From Pelagicoccus sp. SDUM812002 (GTDB taxonomy: Bacteria > Verrucomicrobiota > Verrucomicrobiia > Opitutales > Opitutaceae), in NCBI RefSeq assembly GCF_031127835.1, contig NZ_JARXHX010000001.1, positions 744,001-808,000 of the forward strand: a stretch of 64,000 bases of DNA, written 5' to 3'. Positions 1 to 10,417 of the stretch are shown in pieces (the first letter of the stretch is position 1; every line of letters starts with the position of its first letter). Made by a program: the position numbers and the translations under genes. Under the pieces are notes generated by a model. The model did no database searches. It was not told the origin of the DNA and saw only the letters and a list, made by a program, of their open reading frames with translations.

Positions 1-206
1 CAGGTTCTGCAGACGTTCAGATCGCCCTACTCTCGGCTCGTATCAACCACCTGACCGAGCACCTTCGCTCAAACCGTAAGGACTTCCACACACGCCGTGG
101 TCTCCTTGCAATGGCAGCTCGCCGCCGTAAGCTTCTCAACTATTTAAAGAAGAACGACCTCGAGAAGTACAACGAACTTCTCCAACGCCTCAACCTCCGC
201 AAATAG
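1..206 (+). CDS. rpsO: 30S ribosomal protein S15, 3' end (partial)
   Basis: The frame starting at base 3 reads [10 protein letters not shown]..., then [33 protein letters not shown] and ends LNLRK followed by TAG at 204-206. This is the C-terminal three quarters of ribosomal protein S15, which binds the central domain of 16S rRNA in the small subunit. The N-terminus lies outside the window. A terminator follows, then pnp on the same strand, which is the classical rpsO-pnp order. Identification is by direct motif recognition and is secure. Confidence 0.96.
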   Translation, partial: GSADVQIALLSARINHLTEHLRSNRKDFHTRRGLLAMAARRRKLLNYLKKNDLEKYNELLQRLNLRK

Positions 207-276
207 TTGCGGTTTCTATCGAGGACTCAAACTACTGGTCAGACATTGCAAACTCAGCGATGATGATCCCCTTTCA

Positions 277-308
277 AGCCTGCGAATTTACCTTCGCGGG
301 CTTTTTCG
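277..308 (+). terminator. Rho-independent terminator after rpsO
   Basis: A 10-bp stem (AGCCTGCGAA at 277-286 pairing with TTCGCGGGCT at 293-302, one G-T wobble) with a six-base loop is followed at once by a T-run. The 311-base interval 207-517 between rpsO and pnp holds this terminator and a ~200-base leader; I see no gene in it. Confidence 0.85.
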
Positions 309-517
309 CTTTCTAATTTTTCGTGCGGGCTGCGTTTAGCGGTCTGCAAACCAACCAGTAAAACACCCGCGACGACCCGGCAGAACCCGATCCGTTTGAG
401 GAAATTTCCGCATGTTGCGCCTCGCTTACCAGCTAGGACGCCACATCCCGAAATCTCTTCAGTTTTAGGCAGATCCCGTTCGCCGAGTCGTCACATACAA
501 AGACGCAAAAGAAATAA

Positions 518-2746
518 ATGATACAAAAACATAGCATCACCGTAGACGACCTAGACATCACATTCTCCACCGGCGACGTAGCGAACCTCGCTTCCGGTGC
601 CGTGACTGTCTCCACCGGCGAAACCAGCCTCTTCGTTTCAGCGACCGTAGCAAAGACCGTACGCGAAGGCCAAGATTGGTTCCCGCTCACCGTCGACTAC
701 CGCGAAAAGTACACCGCAGCAGGCCGCATCCCAGGCGGCTACTTCAAACGCGAAGGCCGCCCTTCCGAAAAGGAAATCCTGACATCTCGCCTCTGCGACC
801 GTCCTTGCCGTCCGCTCTTCCCGAAAGGCTTCCTCAACGAAGTACAAATCATCGGGTTCGTTCTCTCGGCTGACCAAGTCAACGACGCGGACATTCTCAT
901 GGTCAACGGAGCCTCCGCAGCGCTTGCTATTTCCGACATCCCTTGGAACGGCCCAATCGGCGCCGTTCGTATTGGCCAAATCGACGGTCACTTCGTCGCT
1001 AACCCAACTATCGAAGAGCAGTACGCTTCCGATCTCGACCTCATCTACGTCGGGACCAAGGACGAAATGCTCATGATTGAAGGCTCTGCCGACCAAATCG
1101 CAGAAGAACGCTTCCTCGAAGCCCTCCAGTTCGCTCACGAGGCCATCCAGCCCATCATCGCTGGCATCACTCAGCTCCGCGAAGAAGCTGGCAAGGAAAA
1201 GAAGACCTTCCCGCTCTGTGTTCTCGAAGACGACGTACGCCAAATCGTCAACTCACTCGTTGGCGACCGCATCGGCGAAGCTTGCGCCGCTGGCGACAAG
1301 CAAGAGCGCAACGCCAAGATCGACGAGCTCAAGGTTCTCGCCGAAGGCGCCCTCAAGGAAAAGTACGGCGACGCCTACAATCCTGCCCAACTCAACATGG
1401 CCATGGAGGAGCTTCTCGAGCACACCTACCGCAAGTCCATCCTCGACAACGGAGTTCGCTCCGGCGGCCGCAAGCCCAACGAGCTGCGCGAACTCAAGTC
1501 AAAGGTCGGTGTAGTGCCTCGCGTACACGGTTCGGCTCTCTTCTCCCGAGGCGAAACCCAAGGCCTCGTCCTCACCACTCTCGGCCCAGCAAACCAGGCT
1601 CAGTCCCTCGACGCCATCACCGGCGGCCCGACCACTAAGTCCTTTATGCTGCACTACAACTTCCCTCCTTTCTCCGTTGGTGAAACAGGCCGCTTCGGCA
1701 GCCCTGGTCGCCGCGAGATCGGACACGGTGCCCTCGCTGAGCGTTCGCTTCTTCCAGTGGTACCATCCGAAGACGTATTCCCATACTCGATACGCATTAG
1801 CTCCGAGATCATGGCCTCCAACGGTTCCACCTCCATGGCATCCATCTGTGGCGGCTGCCTCTCTCTCATGGACGCAGGTGTACCCATCAGCGACCCAGTC
1901 GCCGGTATTTCCGTTGGTCTCGTTTCCGAGCTCGACGAAAACGGTAAGCCAGGCAAGCACCACATCCTTACCGACATCCTCGGCGAAGAAGACCACTTCG
2001 GCGACATGGACTTCAAGATCGCTGGTACCAAGAACGGCATCACTGGTTTCCAACTGGACCTAAAGATCAACGGCCTTCCTTTTGACATCGTAAAGGCATC
2101 CGTCGCTCAGTCCCGCGAAGCTCGTATGGAAATTCTCGCCAACATGGCAACCGCACTGGAAGCGCCACGCGAAGAAGTCGCTGCCACCGCTCCACGTATC
2201 ACTACGGTTCAAATCAACCCAGAAAAGATCGGTGCCCTTATCGGTCCTGGCGGTAAGAACATCCGTCGTATCGTGGAAATTACCGGTGCTCAGGTTGACA
2301 TCAACGACGACAACTCTGGTCGCGTTAACGTTTACGCCACCAGCGAGGAAGCCATGAAGCGCGCCCTCAACGAAATCGACCTCGTTTGCGGCGAAATCGA
2401 AGAAGGCAAGATCTACCGCGGCATCGTCAAGGCGACCAAGGAATTCGGTTGCTTCGTGGAGGTGCTTCCCGGCCAAGAAGGTCTCGTGCACATCTCCGAG
2501 CTCGCCGACTTCCGCGTTCGCAAGACCGAAGATGTATGCAAGCCAGGCGACGAAATGGTCGTCAAGTGCCTCGGAGTCGACGAGCGGGGACGCGTTCGCC
2601 TCTCTCGCAAGGCTGCTCTCGAAGAACTCGAAGCCCGCCGTGCCGCCAAGGAAGCCGAAAACGCTCCCGCCGCGGAAGACACAGCTGAAGAGCCAAAGGC
2701 TCCGGAAGCGTCCGAAGAGCCAAGCGAAGAAAAGACTGAGGCGTAG
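518..2746 (+). CDS. pnp: Polyribonucleotide nucleotidyltransferase (PNPase)
   Basis: PNPase is the phosphorolytic 3'-5' exoribonuclease of mRNA decay, normally a trimer. The 742-residue product has two RNase PH domains (about 10-145 and 325-460) separated by the all-alpha domain, a KH domain with the GPGGKNIR loop near residue 576, and an S1 RNA-binding domain (about 628-697, GCFVEV...[11 protein letters not shown]). It ends in a Glu/Ala-rich acidic tail of about 40 residues, a common but variable extension. The start follows an A-rich stretch without a clear Shine-Dalgarno. It lies downstream of rpsO as in most bacteria and ends before a strong terminator. Confidence 0.97.
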   Translation: MIQKHSITVDDLDITFSTGDVANLASGAVTVSTGETSLFVSATVAKTVREGQDWFPLTVDYREKYTAAGRIPGGYFKREGRPSEKEILTSRLCDRPCRPLFPKGFLNEVQIIGFVLSADQVNDADILMVNGASAALAISDIPWNGPIGAVRIGQIDGHFVANPTIEEQYASDLDLIYVGTKDEMLMIEGSADQIAEERFLEALQFAHEAIQPIIAGITQLREEAGKEKKTFPLCVLEDDVRQIVNSLVGDRIGEACAAGDKQERNAKIDELKVLAEGALKEKYGDAYNPAQLNMAMEELLEHTYRKSILDNGVRSGGRKPNELRELKSKVGVVPRVHGSALFSRGETQGLVLTTLGPANQAQSLDAITGGPTTKSFMLHYNFPPFSVGETGRFGSPGRREIGHGALAERSLLPVVPSEDVFPYSIRISSEIMASNGSTSMASICGGCLSLMDAGVPISDPVAGISVGLVSELDENGKPGKHHILTDILGEEDHFGDMDFKIAGTKNGITGFQLDLKINGLPFDIVKASVAQSREARMEILANMATALEAPREEVAATAPRITTVQINPEKIGALIGPGGKNIRRIVEITGAQVDINDDNSGRVNVYATSEEAMKRALNEIDLVCGEIEEGKIYRGIVKATKEFGCFVEVLPGQEGLVHISELADFRVRKTEDVCKPGDEMVVKCLGVDERGRVRLSRKAALEELEARRAAKEAENAPAAEDTAEEPKAPEASEEPSEEKTEA

Positions 2747-2761
2747 TCTTCAAACAATTAC

Positions 2762-2797
2762 AGCGCCCAAGGCTCCAAGCCTTGGGCGCTTTTTTTG
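2762..2797 (+). terminator. Rho-independent terminator after pnp
   Basis: A perfect 13-bp stem (AGCGCCCAAGGCT at 2762-2774 with its complement at 2778-2790) with a three-base loop is followed by seven T. It lies directly after the pnp stop codon. Confidence 0.93.
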
Positions 2798-2861
2798 TAG
2801 GAGTGAGCTCGCGCGCGATCAAACCTGCAGCCTAAATACTCAAAATCTAACTTCTTTAAAA

Positions 2862-3632
2862 ATGTCAAAAATCCTCATCGTAAACGACGACGGAATCGAC
2901 TCTCCACTTCTCCTGGCCCTCGTATCCAGTTTCCAACGACTCGGCGAGGTCGTCGTCGCCGCCCCGCGCTACGAGCAAAGCTGGGTCGCCAAATGCATGA
3001 GCCGCTTCAAGGACATCGACGTCATCGAACGTAAAGACCTTCCTTGCGAAGCCTATTCCATCTCCGGCTCCCCCGCCGACTGCGTCAACCTAGCCCTCGG
3101 GCATCTCCTGCCTGAGCGTCCGCGCTGCGTCGTGTCCGGTATCAACGTCGGCCACAACGCCGGCCTTGCCTACCTCCTTTCATCCGGCACCGTCGGAGCT
3201 GCCCTCGAAGGTGCCTTGCACGGAATCCCATCCTTCGCAGCCTCACTCGGTCTCGACCGCGGCGACTACGATCGCCTCAAGGACAATCCCCAAGCGCTCG
3301 GCGAATCCCTCGGCGACAAGGCAAACTTGGCAGCCAAAATACTGACGGACTTCGCCGAACAAACCCTTGCCGCAAAGGAACCTGCCTACGGTGTCGTGCA
3401 TAAAATCAACTTCCCGTCTGCTGTCATCGACGAAACAACAGAGATCATCCGCTCCAATCCCGCTCGCACCGAGGCAGGCAGCTTCTTCGCCCAAAAGGGA
3501 AACGCCTACGGCTTCGCTTATTGTGAACTCGGCGAAAATGAATCCGCCACGCCCACCGACCGAGAAACGCTCATCGCTGGTAAGATCAGCTACTCGCGCC
3601 TCGACTTCTCGCAGCTCGGACGCATCGTCTAG
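2862..3632 (+). CDS. surE: 5'/3'-nucleotidase SurE
   Basis: SurE is a metal-dependent nucleoside monophosphate phosphatase linked to stationary-phase survival. The 256-residue product begins MSKILIVNDDGIDSP, the family's N-terminal metal-binding signature (Asp9, Asp10), and has SGSPADCVNLAL and SGINVGHNAG followed by YLLSSGTVGAALEG. The frame is open further upstream into pnp, but the ATG at 2862 gives the canonical N-terminus. It stands after the pnp terminator, so it probably has its own promoter. It is followed by an FkbM methyltransferase gene 25 bases downstream, likely co-transcribed. Confidence 0.94.
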   Translation: MSKILIVNDDGIDSPLLLALVSSFQRLGEVVVAAPRYEQSWVAKCMSRFKDIDVIERKDLPCEAYSISGSPADCVNLALGHLLPERPRCVVSGINVGHNAGLAYLLSSGTVGAALEGALHGIPSFAASLGLDRGDYDRLKDNPQALGESLGDKANLAAKILTDFAEQTLAAKEPAYGVVHKINFPSAVIDETTEIIRSNPARTEAGSFFAQKGNAYGFAYCELGENESATPTDRETLIAGKISYSRLDFSQLGRIV

Positions 3633-3657
3633 CGGCAATTCCATCCTCCCACGGACC

Positions 3658-4491
3658 ATGCCACAAGTCACCCGCGCCCTTAAAAGAGTTTTCCTCAATC
3701 TGATGCCCGAGGCCAAGCGCCTTGCCTACCTCGAAAAGCACCCAAACGCCCGCAAAGCTGCTCCGGAGGGAATGCAATTCGTATTCGACGGCTACCTGGG
3801 TAAGTACTCCGTCAACATCGACACTAAGTACAAGGTCGAGCGCATCATGTGGACCGGTAAGTTCGAGGAAAAGCTCGTGGCCCTTGCCAGCAAACGCGTC
3901 ACAGAGGGCTCCGTTTGCTTCGACGTGGGAGGCAATGTCGGAGCCATCACCATCGCCCTCTCTGACAAAGTGGGCGATACGGGACGCGTTCACACCTTTG
4001 AACCCAACCCAACCAACTTCGGACGCCTATCCGCCAACTTAGCTCTCAATCCGGTACTCGAAAAGTGCGTCACCCTCAACAATGTCGGCATTTCAGACCA
4101 ACCGGGTACACTCTACTGGAGCGAGGACCCAGGCAATCCGGGCAACGGGATGCTCGGCGAACAAGGAGACATCGAGTCCAAGGTCATCACCCTCGATTCA
4201 TACTGCGAACAAAACGCCATCGGGAAGATCGACTTCATGAAGGTCGATGTCGAGGGCATGGAATTACAGGTGTTCAAAGGCGCTGAGAACGCCCTCCAGA
4301 GATTCAAGCCCACAATTTATTTCGAAACCCTCAGCCGCTTCTCTTCCGGACCTGAAGCGGACAACTTCGATCGTATCGAAGCCTATCTCGTGTCGCTTGG
4401 TTACTCAATGAACAAGCTCCACGCAGACGGAACCGTGTCTCCCGCCAGCATCCGACAAGCCGGCTCGTATACCGTGGCAATCGCGAAGTAG
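3658..4491 (+). CDS. FkbM-family SAM-dependent methyltransferase
   Basis: The 277-residue product contains the SAM-binding motif FDVGGNVGAITIAL, an acidic loop HTFEPNPTNF and the FkbM-family signature FMKVDVEGMELQVFKGA with IYFE after it. FkbM enzymes O-methylate sugars and small molecules; the substrate here cannot be read. The ATG at 3658 follows the surE stop by 25 bases; the open frame extends further upstream but overlaps surE, so this start is preferred. A hairpin overlaps its stop codon. Confidence 0.85.
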   Translation: MPQVTRALKRVFLNLMPEAKRLAYLEKHPNARKAAPEGMQFVFDGYLGKYSVNIDTKYKVERIMWTGKFEEKLVALASKRVTEGSVCFDVGGNVGAITIALSDKVGDTGRVHTFEPNPTNFGRLSANLALNPVLEKCVTLNNVGISDQPGTLYWSEDPGNPGNGMLGEQGDIESKVITLDSYCEQNAIGKIDFMKVDVEGMELQVFKGAENALQRFKPTIYFETLSRFSSGPEADNFDRIEAYLVSLGYSMNKLHADGTVSPASIRQAGSYTVAIAK

Positions 4492-4521
4492 CGGCACGCG
4501 GCTGAGCGTCGTCGTGCCGCT
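4490..4521. repeat. GC-rich hairpin, REP-like or intergenic terminator
   Basis: AGCGGCACG at 4490-4498 pairs perfectly with CGTGCCGCT at 4513-4521 around a 14-base loop that itself contains GAGCGTCGTC. There is no T-run on either side, so a classical terminator is not supported. It sits between convergent genes and looks like an interspersed palindrome. Confidence 0.5.
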
Positions 4522-4548
4522 AGTAAACCTTGAACGAGGCCTAGCCTG

Positions 4549-5139
4549 CTAGCGAGCTCCTCCCGATAACTCTTGGAATCGATCTGCTAACTCTGCTCTT
4601 TGAGCGAGCAACTCTTCGGTTTGCGGTTCTAACTCCTTCATCTTCTTTACCACCGTTTCTTGAAAAGCTTGGTAGCTCTCCCTCACTTCAGGATCAGAGC
4701 TCACACTTTGGACGACTGGGTTAATCTCGTCCCTCAGCCCTTTAAATTCATCAAGCTTTTCAGCAAACTCTTCGCTACGATTCTCTGGAGGCATATTGAG
4801 TTCTGGATCCCCTTTTAACTCGGAAATCAATTCCTCTTGGCGTTCCAGCTTTTCGCGGACCTCTGGATGCTTCTCGATCGCAGCCTTCTTCAGTTCCTCC
4901 ACGTACGTCGCTTCAGCCTCCATCGGCTCCGAATCCAACATGGCCTGTTTCTCAACTGCATTGATCCGTTGATCGATTTTTACGAGTTGGCGACTAACTT
5001 TCGACAATTCCGTTTCCGATTCAGCTACGGACCGTTCTGTCTCGTTTTCCTCAACGCCTTGAGCCACGGCAGAGCCCGCAAGCAATGCGAGTGTTGCAGC
5101 AGTAAGGCCTGCAATTTTTGTTAAACGACTAACCCTCAT
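4549..5139 (-). CDS. Exported coiled-coil protein of unknown function
   Basis: I do not recognise a family. The start at 5139 (MRVSRLTKIAG) is chosen because AGAAGGA lies about 10 bases upstream and it begins a good signal peptide with a hydrophobic run and ALAGSAVAQG-type cleavage site; a start at 5169 is also open. The mature ~165 residues are highly charged, rich in Glu, Lys, Leu and Gln with heptad-like spacing throughout, so a periplasmic coiled-coil is likely. There is no lipobox. It is convergent with the FkbM gene and divergent from serC. Confidence 0.6.
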   Translation of the reverse strand: MRVSRLTKIAGLTAATLALLAGSAVAQGVEENETERSVAESETELSKVSRQLVKIDQRINAVEKQAMLDSEPMEAEATYVEELKKAAIEKHPEVREKLERQEELISELKGDPELNMPPENRSEEFAEKLDEFKGLRDEINPVVQSVSSDPEVRESYQAFQETVVKKMKELEPQTEELLAQRAELADRFQELSGGAR

Positions 5140-5440
5140 GGGCGTTTTCCTTCTCGATTTGGTCAACATTGTACAATCTTTCGTTAATTAGTTTTAGGTG
5201 TTGCAGATAGCGTGAGTTTCCGTCGCTCAGATTCGATCAGACGAACCAAGCAAGCGGATGGCTTACACGCCCCTCCGCACCGACTAAGAGCGTCCACTCC
5301 GGTTCCGTAATTTCTAGCTTCCGGTTGTCGCCGTGGGGGCGACCTTCGTGGACTTACGAAAAAAAGCCACCTCCTCCGCCTGCCATTGACAGCTCGGTCC
5401 GCCGCGCCTACACAAGCCGCTCCTTTAACCTAACACGCGA

Positions 5441-6592
5441 ATGAAACCCGCAAACAAACCGAATCGTCCATACTTCTCATCGGGCCCTTGCTCGAAGCGT
5501 CCGGGCTGGAGCCTCTCCGCCCTCGAAAACGCTCTAGTCGGCAGATCCCACCGCGCCAAAAACGCAAAGGCCCGCATCGAAGAAGTCATCGACCTCTCCA
5601 AGAAGATCCTCGGTCTTCCCGAGGGCTACGTCTGCGGTATCGTTCCAGCATCCGACACCGGAGCTGTTGAAATGGCTCTCTGGTCTCTACTCGGCGCTCG
5701 CGGCGTCGACATGATGGCTTGGGAATCCTTCGGTTCGGGTTGGGTCACCGATGTCATCAAGCAGCTTAAGCTCGAAAACGTAAACAAGCACGAGGCCGCC
5801 TACGGGGGAATCCCTGACCTATCGAAGGTCGATTTTTCCAATGACGTCGTCTTCACATGGAATGGCACAACCTCCGGGGCCAAAGTGCCAAATGGCGACT
5901 GGATCCCAGCGGCCCGCGAAGGCCTTACCATATGCGATGCGACTTCTGCCGTATTTGCCATGGAACTACCATGGGAGAAACTCGACGTGGTTACTTATTC
6001 CTGGCAAAAGGTCATGGGCGGCGAGGCGGCTCACGGCATGCTCATCCTCAGCCCTCGCGCTATCGAACGCCTCGAATCCTACACACCTTCGTGGCCCCTG
6101 CCAAAGATCTTCCGTCTCACCAAGGGCGGCAAGCTCATCGCGGACATCTTCACCGGAGCCACCATCAACACCGTATCCATGCTTTGCGTGGAAGACGCAG
6201 TCGACGGTCTCAAGTGGGCTGAAAAAATAGGTGGGCTCCCAGAACTCATCAAACGCTCCGACGCCAACCTCGCCGCAATCGAGAAGTGGGTCGAATCAAG
6301 CGACTGGGCTGGATTCCTCGCGGAAGACAAGGCTATCCGCTCCAACACGTCCATCTGTCTCAAGATCACGGATGCATGGTTCACATCGCTCCCTGCAGAC
6401 GAGCAAACTGCCGCTGCCAAGAAGATCGTCTCCCTCTGCGACGCAGAAGGTGTCGGCTTCGACTTTGGCGCCTACCGAGACGCACCTACCGGATTCCGGA
6501 TCTGGGGTGGAGCTACCGTCGACACCGCCGACATCGAAGCATTGCTACCGTGGCTCGACTGGGCTTACGCCCAAGTCAAATCGGGCGCTTAA
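5441..6592 (+). CDS. serC: Phosphoserine aminotransferase
   Basis: This PLP enzyme converts 3-phosphohydroxypyruvate and glutamate to phosphoserine (serine biosynthesis). The 383-residue protein starts [18 protein letters not shown] and contains SRAKSK-like [10 protein letters not shown], the PLP-contact region [24 protein letters not shown], and the Schiff-base lysine (about Lys190) in [10 protein letters not shown]. The sequence is of the shorter phosphoserine aminotransferase subclass known from alphaproteobacteria and methanogens rather than the Escherichia coli type. It appears monocistronic and ends before a bidirectional terminator. Confidence 0.9.
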   Translation: MKPANKPNRPYFSSGPCSKRPGWSLSALENALVGRSHRAKNAKARIEEVIDLSKKILGLPEGYVCGIVPASDTGAVEMALWSLLGARGVDMMAWESFGSGWVTDVIKQLKLENVNKHEAAYGGIPDLSKVDFSNDVVFTWNGTTSGAKVPNGDWIPAAREGLTICDATSAVFAMELPWEKLDVVTYSWQKVMGGEAAHGMLILSPRAIERLESYTPSWPLPKIFRLTKGGKLIADIFTGATINTVSMLCVEDAVDGLKWAEKIGGLPELIKRSDANLAAIEKWVESSDWAGFLAEDKAIRSNTSICLKITDAWFTSLPADEQTAAAKKIVSLCDAEGVGFDFGAYRDAPTGFRIWGGATVDTADIEALLPWLDWAYAQVKSGA

Positions 6593-6626
6593 AGCGCTAC
6601 GAATTATAGCAGTTTCAAAGTTAAAG

Positions 6627-6652
6627 CGGTCGTTCGTGAGAACGACCGTTTT
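6627..6652. terminator. Bidirectional terminator between serC and DUF1275 gene
   Basis: CGGTCGTTC at 6627-6635 pairs perfectly with GAACGACCG at 6640-6648 around GTGA, with TTTTC to the right and an A-rich flank to the left. It can serve serC on the plus strand and the convergent gene cluster on the minus strand. Confidence 0.85.
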
Positions 6653-7327
6653 CTATTCGATTCTCCAAAGCCTTCGTTTCAACAAGCTCCACACTACTCC
6701 ACCTGCGAAATAGGAGCAGCCAGCAATCGCTAACCACGGAAGATCGTATTTCAGCACCGCAAACGCTCCGAGCAGCGAACCAACAAAAAAAGATAGGCAA
6801 AGGAAGAACGGCACCGATATTCGCCAACCATCCAGTCGATGTCCTTTCAGCCACATTCCAGTCATCACTCCAAAATCGGTCAAAAGCCCCGTTAGGTGCG
6901 TAGTGCGAAGAACCAAACCTCTGTACTTCGTCGCCAACGCATTCTGAAGACCACAAGCAAAGCCCGCCACGCCAATAGAGCTCGTCACGCTTACCGGCTC
7001 TAGCAAGTACGAACCCACTAGAAGTATCCCAATTCCCGATACGATCCGTCCATACGGTTTATCTAGCTCCAATTGCGGATGATGAAGCAACATACCAGAG
7101 ACGAGAGCTCCGAGCACGAATCCAACCGTCGCCGCACAGACCATGTAAAAGTTCTGTCTGTAAACGGGATCATTAATCACAACCTCAGTTGCTAACCGAG
7201 AAATATCGCCCGTTAAATGGCTCGCAGACGCACCCGTACGAAGCAGAAAGCCCACGTTCACAAACGCAGCTCCAAATGCCAAAATACAGCCGCCTAATAA
7301 AATGCATTTCGGTGAGACTTGGTTCAT
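6653..7327 (-). CDS. DUF1275 (YoaK-type) integral membrane protein
   Basis: The 224-residue protein has about six hydrophobic segments and the two repeated signatures of the family: ASASHLTGDISRLA near the N-terminus and GLQNALATKYRG...RTTHLTGLLTDFG in the middle. The function of DUF1275 proteins is not established. The start follows the stop of the upstream FAD-oxidase gene by three bases, so the two are almost certainly in one operon with murJ. Confidence 0.85.
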   Translation of the reverse strand: MNQVSPKCILLGGCILAFGAAFVNVGFLLRTGASASHLTGDISRLATEVVINDPVYRQNFYMVCAATVGFVLGALVSGMLLHHPQLELDKPYGRIVSGIGILLVGSYLLEPVSVTSSIGVAGFACGLQNALATKYRGLVLRTTHLTGLLTDFGVMTGMWLKGHRLDGWRISVPFFLCLSFFVGSLLGAFAVLKYDLPWLAIAGCSYFAGGVVWSLLKRRLWRIE

Positions 7328-7330
7328 CGA

Positions 7331-8800
7331 CTAAGAATCTCTCTTAGCGATCGGCTTCTTATCCCATGGTAGCTTAACTTTTTCGAGCGTCTTATCCCAA
7401 ACTTCATAAGGTTGAAAAATCTTTCCAGGATTCAAGATACCCTTGGGATCCAAAGCATTCTTGATCGCTTTCATCGCACCCATTTCGGCTTCGTTCCGAG
7501 CTACTGTCATGAACGGCGTCTTCGCTAGGCCAATCCCATGCTCACCAGAAATCGTTCCCCCCAATTCACAGACCTTGCTCATCAAGTCTGACACGGCTCC
7601 CTTCGCACGCTCGCACTCTTCTTTATCGCTGCGGGTGTACATGATATTAACGTGGAAGTTGCCGTCCGCCGCGTGCCCAAAAGTCGGGGCATTAATCTTC
7701 CACTTTTTTTGCATCTGCTTCAAGAAGCGGGCAAACTTGGCCTGGCTCTCGAGCGGAACTACAATGTCCTCGTTGATCTTGGAATCGCCCATGGAAAACA
7801 TCGCCGGCGAGCAAGCTCGCCGAGCTGACCACAGCACCTCGGTTTCCTTTTCCGTCTTTGCCTCGCGATAAGCCAATCCATTCTCGTTTGCCCACTCGAT
7901 GGCTCTCTTTTTGTCAGTCCGCAGCTGGGAGGCATTTCCATCGAACTCAACGAGCAGAAGCGGTTTCAGAGAGAGACCTTTGAAGAGTTTTACACCTGCG
8001 ATCTCTTCCGCGCAAAACACGGAGTTGCTGTCCAAGAACTCGAGTATCGACGGATTTTGTCCCTCGCCCAAGAGCTTCTGCACCGCTTCAAGGGCTAAAA
8101 TATCAGAGTCGAAGGCCACCAGGATCGTCCACTTCTTTTCAGGTTTCGGCAACAATCGTAGCACCGCCTTTGTAACGACCCCAAGCGTACCCTCGCTACC
8201 GATCCATAGATCGCGAATGTTATAGCCAGTGGCAAACTTCTTGTATTCGCCGCCCCATGACACTTTTTCGCCCGTTGGCAGAAATCCCTCCAAAGCCAGA
8301 ACAAAATCCCGTGTCACGCCATATTTCGCGCAACGCATGCCACCGGCGTTGCAAGCGATGTTGCCGCCAATCGTGCTGTACTTAAGCGAGGATGGGTCCG
8401 GTGGGTAAAACAGCCCGAGCTCTTCCGCCGCGGCCTGGATCTGACCTACCACCGCACCCGGGCCGACTATCGCCATCGATTTCGTTTTCTCAATCTTGAT
8501 GCGGTTCATCTTCGAAACATCCAGCACCCAACCTCCTTTAGCTGGAGCAGCAGACCCCGTCAGAGATGTGCCCGCACCACGGGTCGTGACCGGCACGCCA
8601 AACTCATTAGCGAGCTTGAGCGTAGTGCCCACGTCCTTCTCTGATTGAGCCAGCACCAATGCATCGTATGCAAACGCAAGCTTTAGGCTATCGAAAGAAG
8701 CCATGTACTTTGCGTTGCCTTCGAGTTTCACTTTCCGCGAACCCAGAGTATCGAGGAGTTGATCAGTCGCTTGCTGACGTGTCTTTGAGATCCGTGCCAT
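7331..8800 (-). CDS. FAD-binding oxidoreductase, GlcD/D-lactate dehydrogenase family
   Basis: The 489-residue product has an FAD-binding PCMH domain (RGAGTSLTG, then PPDPSS...TIGGNIACNAGGMRCAKYG) and a FAD-linked oxidase C-terminal domain with HAADGNFHVNIM and GGTISGEHGIG. These are hallmarks of glycolate oxidase GlcD and FAD-type D-lactate dehydrogenases, which oxidise 2-hydroxy acids at the inner membrane face. The substrate cannot be decided from sequence. ATG at 8800 (MARISKTRQQ) is preferred over the in-frame start at 8839, which would almost abut murJ and adds non-conserved residues. Downstream of murJ and three bases before the DUF1275 gene. Confidence 0.88.
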   Translation of the reverse strand: MARISKTRQQATDQLLDTLGSRKVKLEGNAKYMASFDSLKLAFAYDALVLAQSEKDVGTTLKLANEFGVPVTTRGAGTSLTGSAAPAKGGWVLDVSKMNRIKIEKTKSMAIVGPGAVVGQIQAAAEELGLFYPPDPSSLKYSTIGGNIACNAGGMRCAKYGVTRDFVLALEGFLPTGEKVSWGGEYKKFATGYNIRDLWIGSEGTLGVVTKAVLRLLPKPEKKWTILVAFDSDILALEAVQKLLGEGQNPSILEFLDSNSVFCAEEIAGVKLFKGLSLKPLLLVEFDGNASQLRTDKKRAIEWANENGLAYREAKTEKETEVLWSARRACSPAMFSMGDSKINEDIVVPLESQAKFARFLKQMQKKWKINAPTFGHAADGNFHVNIMYTRSDKEECERAKGAVSDLMSKVCELGGTISGEHGIGLAKTPFMTVARNEAEMGAMKAIKNALDPKGILNPGKIFQPYEVWDKTLEKVKLPWDKKPIAKRDS

Positions 8801-8843
8801 AATCCCGCAGCAATAGAGCAGACACAGGGAGAATCGCAATCGT

Positions 8844-10364
8844 CTAGTTCAGCAGACGCTTTAACTTCGCGCCTAGGAGATGCAGTGCCCCAAAGTAAAC
8901 GCCGATTCCAGCCGTAATTGGACCCATTACAAGTAAAGCTGAACATAAAATACCCTCGCCACAACGCGCCGACAGCCAACCCAAAACGCCCACCACAACG
9001 AGCCCCATCAAAACTGAAGCCGCTGCGATTCGAAGAACGTCACCGCCGAGTTCTTTTAAGCTAGTATCCAAATTCTTACGACAAAGTGAAAAATGAAGCA
9101 TTCCTGTTTGAACCACAGCTGCTGCGTTTGTTGCGATGGCAAGGCCCACCGCTCCGTAATATCTCATCAAGACGATGCTAAGTATCACATTGATTACAAA
9201 CGCAACCACTGCGGCCTTGACCGGTGTCTTGGTATCCTTGAGCGAGTAAAAAGCCCTCGTTTCCACCGACACGAAAGAATAGAATGGCATGCCTATGGCG
9301 AAAACCCAAACCAGCGGAATTGTCGCGCTTGTTTCCTGCCCAGTAAAGAGTCCCCGCTCGAAGAGTAACCGAATGATCTCAGGTGCGAGGGCGCATAATC
9401 CAACTGCGGATGGCACCGACATTAGTAAGCAAAGCAAAATCCCGCGCCGGTAAGTCTTGGAAAAATCACCCATCCGCTTACTCGCTACGGCAGCCGTTAG
9501 GCTTGGGAAAACAACGGTCGATATAGCGATTGCGAAAACGCCCACCGGAAGTTCAACAAGGCGGTTCGCGTAGTAAAGTAAGGCCGCCGCAGAGTCGCTA
9601 ACCGAAAATGCCAATCCGCGACTGACCATGATATTAATCTGAAACACCGCCGCTCCAAAAACACCAGGAATCGTCAGAATTGCCACTTCCCTGACGCGAG
9701 GCGAAACTCCCAGATCGAAGCAAGGCTTCCAACCTTCCTTCAAGAGGGCCAGTCCCGGCACCACCATTTGCAGTGCTCCACCCAACATCGTCCCACCGCA
9801 GAGCCAATAGGTCTTCGTCTCTATGTCCCCACCTAGATACCAACCTGCTATTCCGAGGGAAACCACCATGCTCGTATTGAGCCAAACCGCTGTAAGGGCG
9901 GGTATTCCAAATCTGGAGAACAAGTTCAAGGCTGCCGACAAGATTGCTGCCACACAAATCAAGAGTACGTACGGAAAGAGGATTTGCCCAAGGCTCGCTG
10001 CCAGCATCCATTTCTCCGATACGCCCACCGTCTGCAGAAATTCCAAGCAGCCAATCACCAATACGGTAATTACGAAACAGACGACAATCAGCCAACTCAG
10101 CGTTTTGTTTACCAAATCGTGAACCGCAGCCCGCCCTCGCGCCTCCAGTTCCTCGCTCAGGTTCGGCATCAGTGCCGCTGTCAGCGCTCCTTCGCCTAAC
10201 AACCTGCGGAATAGATTCGGCAAGGTAAAGGCGGTGATAAACGCCGAATTCCAGACCGAAGCGCCAAGCATATAGCTTGTGGTCATGTCCCGCAGCAGAC
10301 CCACCACCCGAGAGATCATGGTGAACGCTGAAACCAGGCCGATACGTTTAACGAGTGCCGCCAT
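8844..10364 (-). CDS. murJ: Lipid II flippase MurJ
   Basis: MurJ moves lipid II across the inner membrane for peptidoglycan synthesis. The 506-residue protein has about 14 transmembrane segments and the MVF-family features ISRVVGLLRDMTTSYMLG near the N-terminus, then NLFRRLLGEGALTAALMP and, in the middle, YYANRLVELPVGVFAIAISTVVFPSL. Length matches the family. It heads a likely operon with the FAD-oxidase and DUF1275 genes. Confidence 0.94.
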   Translation of the reverse strand: MAALVKRIGLVSAFTMISRVVGLLRDMTTSYMLGASVWNSAFITAFTLPNLFRRLLGEGALTAALMPNLSEELEARGRAAVHDLVNKTLSWLIVVCFVITVLVIGCLEFLQTVGVSEKWMLAASLGQILFPYVLLICVAAILSAALNLFSRFGIPALTAVWLNTSMVVSLGIAGWYLGGDIETKTYWLCGGTMLGGALQMVVPGLALLKEGWKPCFDLGVSPRVREVAILTIPGVFGAAVFQINIMVSRGLAFSVSDSAAALLYYANRLVELPVGVFAIAISTVVFPSLTAAVASKRMGDFSKTYRRGILLCLLMSVPSAVGLCALAPEIIRLLFERGLFTGQETSATIPLVWVFAIGMPFYSFVSVETRAFYSLKDTKTPVKAAVVAFVINVILSIVLMRYYGAVGLAIATNAAAVVQTGMLHFSLCRKNLDTSLKELGGDVLRIAAASVLMGLVVVGVLGWLSARCGEGILCSALLVMGPITAGIGVYFGALHLLGAKLKRLLN

Positions 10365-10417
10365 TAGGTGAAAGCGAACCTATTGATAGTTTTCGAGATT
10401 CGCCGCGTATTCAGAGT

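Noticed and set aside
2797-2822. Short segment resembling the TAGGAGCGAGCTTGCTCGCGA-type bacterial repeat after the pnp terminator
   Set aside because: Only one degenerate copy is visible, so a repeat family cannot be shown from this window.
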